DNA of 37,405 nucleotides from CAYJRR01 sp964372275 [NCBI: uncultured bacterium] (GTDB lineage: Bacteria; CAYJRR01): assembly GCA_964372275.1 (NCBI GenBank), contig CAYJRR010000033.1:1-37405 (forward strand). Reading direction: 5' to 3'. The translations under genes were made by a program, and so were the position numbers. The first letter of the stretch is position 1. Each line of letters begins with the position of its first letter. Below the pieces are notes generated by a model. That model was given only the letters and a program-made list of their open reading frames with translations, did not search any database and was not told the DNA's origin. Of this stretch, positions 33,472-37,405 are shown piece by piece.

Positions 33472-35583
33472 ATGACCCGGGTCGATCCGAGATTGCGGGT
33501 GCTTCTCGCGTCTTTCGGTACCGCCGCGATGCTTCCGGTGCTCGCGCCCATCGAGCGTTTGGCGTTCGACGCGCGGTTGTCATGGCGAAGGGACGGCGGA
33601 TGGCCTCCGGATCTCGTGCTCGTTCCGATCGACGATGCGGCCCTCTCGACCTACGGGCGGTGGCCGTGGCCGCGCTCGCTCCTTGCGCGCCTCCTCGAGG
33701 AGCTCGAGGCGAACGGCGTCTCGACGATTGCGCTCGATGTCGTGCTCGAGGCGAGGACGACGGAGGAGGAGGACGCGCACCTGGCGGATGCGCTCGGTCG
33801 GTCGGTGCTGGCGATCGGATACCACGCCGGCGGCGGAACGGCCGCCGACCCGGAGGTCCTTCGCGCCGCGTCGATCGGCGAGGGCGCGGCGGACGCGGCG
33901 ACGATGCCGGTCGACCGCTTTGTGACTCCTTTTCGCCCGTTCGCCGATCGGGCGGCCGGCGTCGGCCACGCGGCGCTCTTCACGCGTCGCGATGGAATCG
34001 TTCGCGGACACGTCCCCCGAATCGGGATCCCCGATCTGGATCGATCCGTCCCTTCCCTTGCTTGGGTGGCGCTCGCCCGCCATCGTGGCACCCCGCCCTC
34101 GGAGATTCCGTTGTACGAGGGGGAATCGTACCTGGACGTCGTACCGGGCGGACCCCTTCCCCGCGCGGTGCGCGCGGGCGACGTGCTGGCGGGAACCGTG
34201 GAGGCGGGTACGCTCGCTGGCGCGCTGGCCGTCGTCTACGTCGACAGTGATTTCGCGCGCGATCGGTTTCCGTCCGCGTTGGGGCCCGCGACGTCGGGGG
34301 GACTGCTACTGGCGTACGCCCTCCGGACGCTGGACGGTGGACGTGTTCCGATCCCGACTCCCCATGTCGCGGCCTTGGCGGCCCTCCTGATCCCGGTCGT
34401 GGTGCTCGCGGTCCGCGTGTCCCGGCTTTCCGCAGCACGGATCCTGTCGCTCGTCCTCGGGTCTTCCGCTGTCGTCGCTTTCGTGGGGCTCGCGGCGGTT
34501 CCGGCGCTCGATCTCTTCGTCCCCGTCGTCTCGCCGATCGCCTTTCTCGTCCTTGCCGGGTTGTCGCTCGCCGCACATTCGAGCCGGCTCGCGGAGGACG
34601 ACCGGATTCGCCTTCGCGCGCTGCTCGAGTCCGCCCGACAGGCGGACGCTCCGGAGTCGGTGACCGAGGATTCGACGAGATCCGCGCACCTTCGGCGACC
34701 GAGACGGACAGCGATCGTCGCCGACGGGGTGCTACCCGCGCTCGCCGCGGGAGTGTCGCTCGACGAGCCGGTCGCGATCGGGCGCTATTCGGTGCGTACG
34801 CTTCTGGGTCGCGGAGGGATGGGCGCGGTCTTCCTGGCGTTCGATGGCGACCTGAAACGGCCGGTCGCGTTCAAGGTGATGCGGGAGAGCGCGGGGCCGT
34901 CGTTCCAGCGATTTCGGAGGGAGGCGACCGCCGTTGCGCGCCTGGCGAACACGCACGTTGTTCAGATCCACGAGGTCGGGCTGGACGAGGTGGTTCCCTA
35001 TCTGGTGATGGAATACGTCCCCGGGGGCTCGGTCGCCGAGGCGTTGCGCGACGAGAAGCGGCTCCCGTGGTTGCGCGCGACCCGGCTCGTCGAAGGGGTC
35101 GCCAGGGGCCTGGGTGCGGCGCACGCGGCCGGCATCGTGCATCGCGATGTGAAGCCCGGGAACCTTCTCCTGGTCGATCGCGCGGGCGATGTCGCGAAGG
35201 TGACCGATTTCGGGATTGCCCGACTCGAAGGGGAATCGAGGTTGACGCGCGCCGGCACGTTTCTCGGGACCCTGGGATACGCCGCGCCCGAGCAGATTAC
35301 GGGCGGGACCGTCGATCCACGGACCGACGTCTACGCCCTGGGGATCGCGTGGTGGGAAATCGTCGTCGGAATGGCCGCACGCACCGGAAATCCGTCCGAA
35401 ATCATGGCGGCCACGATGAGCCGCCCCCTTCCGGAGGCGCGCGCGTTCGTCCCAGACCTCCCCGAGGCGGCCGCCGATCTGCTTTCCCGGATGACGTCGA
35501 TCCGTCCCGAACGCCGGCCACGCGACGGCATCGAAGTCGCCGGCGAGCTTGCGAGGCTCCTGCCGGACGAACCGCGCTCCTAG
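33472..35583 (+). CDS. CHASE2-domain Ser/Thr protein kinase
   Basis: 703 residues. A first hydrophobic segment is followed by a periplasmic CHASE2 sensor domain (about 30-290; PDLVLVPIDDAALSTYGRWPWPRS and later GDVLAGTVEAGTLAGALAVVY). Three TM helices span about 300-370. The kinase domain (438-695) has GRGGMG, Lys468 (FKVM), HRDVKPGN (557-564), DFG (579-581), the activation-loop TFLGTLGYAAPE and APE (605-607), so it should be active. It senses an external signal and phosphorylates proteins on Thr/Ser inside the cell. The divergent gene 65 bp away encodes an FHA-type sigma54 activator, a natural phospho-dependent partner. GGAGG directly abuts the ATG at 33472, so translation may really begin a few codons later. 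Confidence 0.94.
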   Translation: MTRVDPRLRVLLASFGTAAMLPVLAPIERLAFDARLSWRRDGGWPPDLVLVPIDDAALSTYGRWPWPRSLLARLLEELEANGVSTIALDVVLEARTTEEEDAHLADALGRSVLAIGYHAGGGTAADPEVLRAASIGEGAADAATMPVDRFVTPFRPFADRAAGVGHAALFTRRDGIVRGHVPRIGIPDLDRSVPSLAWVALARHRGTPPSEIPLYEGESYLDVVPGGPLPRAVRAGDVLAGTVEAGTLAGALAVVYVDSDFARDRFPSALGPATSGGLLLAYALRTLDGGRVPIPTPHVAALAALLIPVVVLAVRVSRLSAARILSLVLGSSAVVAFVGLAAVPALDLFVPVVSPIAFLVLAGLSLAAHSSRLAEDDRIRLRALLESARQADAPESVTEDSTRSAHLRRPRRTAIVADGVLPALAAGVSLDEPVAIGRYSVRTLLGRGGMGAVFLAFDGDLKRPVAFKVMRESAGPSFQRFRREATAVARLANTHVVQIHEVGLDEVVPYLVMEYVPGGSVAEALRDEKRLPWLRATRLVEGVARGLGAAHAAGIVHRDVKPGNLLLVDRAGDVAKVTDFGIARLEGESRLTRAGTFLGTLGYAAPEQITGGTVDPRTDVYALGIAWWEIVVGMAARTGNPSEIMAATMSRPLPEARAFVPDLPEAAADLLSRMTSIRPERRPRDGIEVAGELARLLPDEPRS

Positions 35584-35746
35584 TTCTACTTGTCCCCTTT
35601 TCTCGCGCACGCTCTGGAGATCGAAGACGCGATCCGGCGCCACCTGCGCCTCCACAAACTCGATCCGATGCCGTTCGTCCGGACGATGACCGCCGATGAA
35701 ATCCACGCGAGTTTCGTCCGCTTTCGCTATCGAATCTCAGGGCTGC

Positions 35747-36289
35747 TTAGGGGACGGTTGCGCGGCGCGTTTCTACGGATTCCCCCCCGACGCGGTATTC
35801 GAATTCGTCGTTCGATAGCCACCGGGCCGCGGAGTGGACAAGGGCCGCCTCCGCCGGTCCGACCGGTGCGCGCTCGACCTTCTCGGGCTTCACCTTTCCG
35901 CGAAGGTAGTCTTTGAGTTTTCGCGTCGAGACGACGTGGTAGGGACCGAAGCGGTCTTGGAGCAGCAGCACCCACTTTCCGTCGGGAGAGAAGAGTTCGA
36001 AAGCCCAATCGCTGAACTCGATTCGTCCGGACGGCTTGAATTCGTACCGCACCGGATCGCCCCGGAACTCGAAGGAGACCTTCGACGTTCCGAAGGCGAG
36101 CGGCACGCCAAGCTCGGCAGGCGGCTTCTCCCCTTCGAAAACGGCGGTCACCGTCCCGGTGGCGCTCTTTACCCGCACTGGAAAGTCGGAAGGGGCGGAG
36201 GTCGCCACCGCCATTGCCACGGATGCGGAGGCGATCTCGGCGTGTCCCGAAAAGGATACGGCGCATAGGAACGAAAGGAGAAGTTTCAT
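35747..36289 (-). CDS. Hypothetical periplasmic protein, partner of the NlpC-like gene
   Basis: 180 residues. The signal peptide is KLLLSFLCAVSFSGHAEIASA. The mature protein is beta-rich (FPVRVKSATGTVTAVFEGEK, VSFEFRGDPVRYEFKPSGRI, WVLLLQDRFGPYHVVSTRKLKDYL) and ends in a mixed-charge tail; no catalytic motif is evident and no family is recognised. Its ATG overlaps the stop of the upstream NlpC/P60-like gene (ATGA), so the two are translated together. The pairing with a peptidoglycan-hydrolase-like protein, both exported, suggests it may bind, target or inhibit that enzyme. The kinase gene converges with a 163-bp gap. Confidence 0.75.
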   Translation of the reverse strand: MKLLLSFLCAVSFSGHAEIASASVAMAVATSAPSDFPVRVKSATGTVTAVFEGEKPPAELGVPLAFGTSKVSFEFRGDPVRYEFKPSGRIEFSDWAFELFSPDGKWVLLLQDRFGPYHVVSTRKLKDYLRGKVKPEKVERAPVGPAEAALVHSAARWLSNDEFEYRVGGESVETRRATVP

Positions 36290-37152
36290 TGGACCCTCCA
36301 CGCCGCTTCCACGTCTTCGCGCGGGGCGACGATCGCCCCGGAGTTCCACGCCCACGTCTCGAGCTCTCCGTCCTCGATCAGCCGCGTGCTTTCGCAGCCA
36401 TCCGCCCAGTGCACCTCGTAGACCTTCCCGTTCAGAATCACCGCCATGTGCATTCCACCCTTCGCCGTAAGGACTCCGAAAGGAATTCGCTTCAGTCGAT
36501 CCAGTCCAGACCGGTTCGGAGTCCGGCTCGCATCCTCCGGACGATAGTCGACGATCGCTTTCGAACGGTCGACCGCCATGCCGTAGTAGGTGCCTTTCGT
36601 TCGTGCCACGTGGGCGGCGTAGCGGTGCTCGCCGTTCGAGTCGGAGGTCGTCGTGTCCGGGGCCCAGAAGAGGCCCGTCCACCCGAGATGAGACTGGAGG
36701 GCCTTCATCAGCTCGGTCCCACGAAAGCCGCCGCTCCCGCTGCTCGCGCGCGCCGAGGAAAAGACCCGGGACCAGTCGCCGCTGCGTCCGGTCGCAACGA
36801 ACGATTCCCGTAGCACGTCGATCACCCACGTCGTGCAGTCGGTCACCTGAGGGCGCGGGTGGATGCCAGCTGGCGGCGGGCCGGCCTTTGAGCCGATGAA
36901 CGTCCCGCAGCCGCGGCTCGCGATGAGCGCGTCGTGCTCCAGATCGAGGCGTCGCGCGACGGCGTTCGCGATCCGGCCGAAGGGACCGCGGAGCCCGGTA
37001 TCGATCACTTCCCGCAGGTCGGCGAGGGTGGGACTCGCGGCGTCTCCAGGACAGCCGACGTCCGGTTCCTGCTGGGCGGCTACGGACAGTGGAAGTGCGA
37101 CGACGATCGTTGCCACGCGCAGTCCGCGTACGAATGCCGGTATCTCGTTCAT
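36286..37152 (-). CDS. Exported NlpC/P60-like cysteine hydrolase
   Basis: 288 residues from ATG 37152. A signal peptide (FVRGLRVATIVVALPLSVAA) is cut near AAQQ. The mature protein carries VTDCTTWVIDVLRESF with candidate nucleophile Cys106, like the DCSGLV motif of NlpC/P60 and related amidases, and late MHMAVILNGKVYEVHW with His235 and His248 as candidates for the catalytic His and polar partner. An N-terminal four-helix-like section and a cysteine pair (CPGD, SRGCGTF) precede it. The activity, if any, is peptidoglycan or gamma-Glu peptide cleavage; the family is not certain. The stop overlaps the next start. A sigma54-like site lies 32-47 bp upstream. Confidence 0.72.
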   Translation of the reverse strand: MNEIPAFVRGLRVATIVVALPLSVAAQQEPDVGCPGDAASPTLADLREVIDTGLRGPFGRIANAVARRLDLEHDALIASRGCGTFIGSKAGPPPAGIHPRPQVTDCTTWVIDVLRESFVATGRSGDWSRVFSSARASSGSGGFRGTELMKALQSHLGWTGLFWAPDTTTSDSNGEHRYAAHVARTKGTYYGMAVDRSKAIVDYRPEDASRTPNRSGLDRLKRIPFGVLTAKGGMHMAVILNGKVYEVHWADGCESTRLIEDGELETWAWNSGAIVAPREDVEAAWRVQ

Positions 37153-37183
37153 CGTCTCGTCCACCTTCCTGAAGAGCCGGAAG

Positions 37184-37199
37184 AGCAGCCGACGTGCCG
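37184..37199 (-). promoter_or_regulatory. Sigma54-like promoter for the NlpC-like operon
   Basis: The minus strand reads CGGCACGTCGGCTGCT: -24 CGGCACG, four bases, -12 CTGCT, with exact GG-to-GC spacing of ten. Transcription would begin near 37173, giving a ~20-base leader that includes an AAGGTGG-like ribosome site before ATG 37152. It shares CGGCACGT with the sites at 31959 and 26740. Confidence 0.5.
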
Positions 37200-37259
37200 A
37201 TGCCAAGTGGCCGGAAGTCGTGGAGATCGCCGTTGCGGAGTTGTCGGTGACTGCCTACA

Positions 37260-37281
37260 GCCGGGGAAGCGATTCCCCGGC
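37260..37281. repeat. 9-bp hairpin with GCGA loop
   Basis: GCCGGGGAA (37260-37268) and its complement at 37273-37281 surround the four bases GCGA, a GNRA-type tetraloop on the plus strand. It lies 10 bp from the large palindrome and could be a terminator or part of the same repeat. Confidence 0.6.
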
Positions 37282-37291
37282 CGCTAGCAGT

Positions 37292-37339
37292 CTGCTGGAC
37301 AACCCCGGGGCGATGCATCGCCCCGGGGTTGTCCAGCAG
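37292..37339. repeat. Perfect 48-bp palindrome
   Basis: The 24 bases from 37292 (CTGCTGGACAACCCCGGGG, then CGATG) are followed without any spacer by their exact reverse complement to 37339. The centre is GATGCATC. No T run follows on either side. It could be a bidirectional terminator or two fused ends of an insertion element; no transposase is seen here. The remaining bases to the window end carry no gene I can support. Confidence 0.85.
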
Positions 37340-37405
37340 CCTTGTGCAATGTCCACCGGCGCCCGCGCGGCAGGTGGTCGAATCTGCGACAACGCTGGAG
37401 ACGCT

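Noticed and set aside
33407-33583. An N-terminal extension of the sigma54 activator
   Set aside because: It would overlap the divergent kinase start by over 100 bases and its composition is Arg-rich; TTG 33406 has a good ribosome site.
35590-35916. A TTG-started frame of 108 codons after the kinase gene on the plus strand
   Set aside because: Half of it overlaps the end of the minus-strand periplasmic gene, it has no ribosome site, and its second half is Arg/Pro-rich. A remnant is possible but not supported.

Overview
The window is GC-rich double-stranded bacterial DNA with short intergenic gaps, many GTG, TTG and CTG starts and many lipoprotein signal peptides. It looks chromosomal and Gram-negative: it carries a TonB-dependent receptor, several outer-membrane-type lipoproteins and a MYXO-CTERM-like tail. 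A CHASE2 Ser/Thr kinase next to an FHA-type sigma54 activator, a DUF3516 helicase and a cytochrome c/copper monooxygenase fusion also fit Myxococcota or a neighbouring former-deltaproteobacterial lineage. That placement is inference. I see no rRNA, tRNA, CRISPR array or intact transposase.

1-10.3 kb is mostly housekeeping: a class III aminotransferase (cut by the window edge), a HAD phosphatase, a DUF3516 DEAD-like helicase, a frame-broken HExxH gene, a degenerate receiver-domain protein, a large multipass membrane protein and a divergent propeller lipoprotein. 10.5-11.3 kb holds a small conserved-looking protein overlapping a membrane-anchored ComEA-type helix-hairpin-helix protein.

11.35-20.4 kb is the clearest functional unit. 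A cobalamin riboswitch precedes a BtuB-type receptor, a beta-propeller lipoprotein, BtuF, BtuC and BtuD, nearly all with overlapping or few-base junctions. After a nested palindromic element that fills the only real gap, the same strand continues with a lipoprotein, a second YncE-like propeller lipoprotein and a two-haem cytochrome c lipoprotein. The propeller next to BtuB recalls BtuG, the surface B12-capturing propeller lipoprotein of Bacteroidota.

20.4-25.3 kb has, on the minus strand, two secreted BNR-like propeller proteins (one with a MYXO-CTERM-like tail) and an RlmI-type rRNA methyltransferase, followed on the plus strand by glucokinase and a small two-TM protein.

26-37.4 kb is an accessory region of mostly exported proteins: a coiled-coil membrane protein, a cytochrome c/PHM-type copper monooxygenase fusion, a small periplasmic protein upstream of a DUF4781 protein with an ART-like C-terminus, a papain-fold protein with a type IV pilin-like leader, and an NlpC/P60-like protein overlapping a second periplasmic protein. 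Between them lie an FHA-AAA-Fis sigma54 activator carrying GAFTGA and a divergent CHASE2-STPK. I find four -24/-12 sigma54-like sites ahead of four of the exported-protein genes, three sharing the octamer CGGCACGT. This suggests a kinase/FHA/sigma54-controlled local regulon of exported enzymes, the best candidate here for an undescribed system. The window ends in a perfect 48-bp palindrome.
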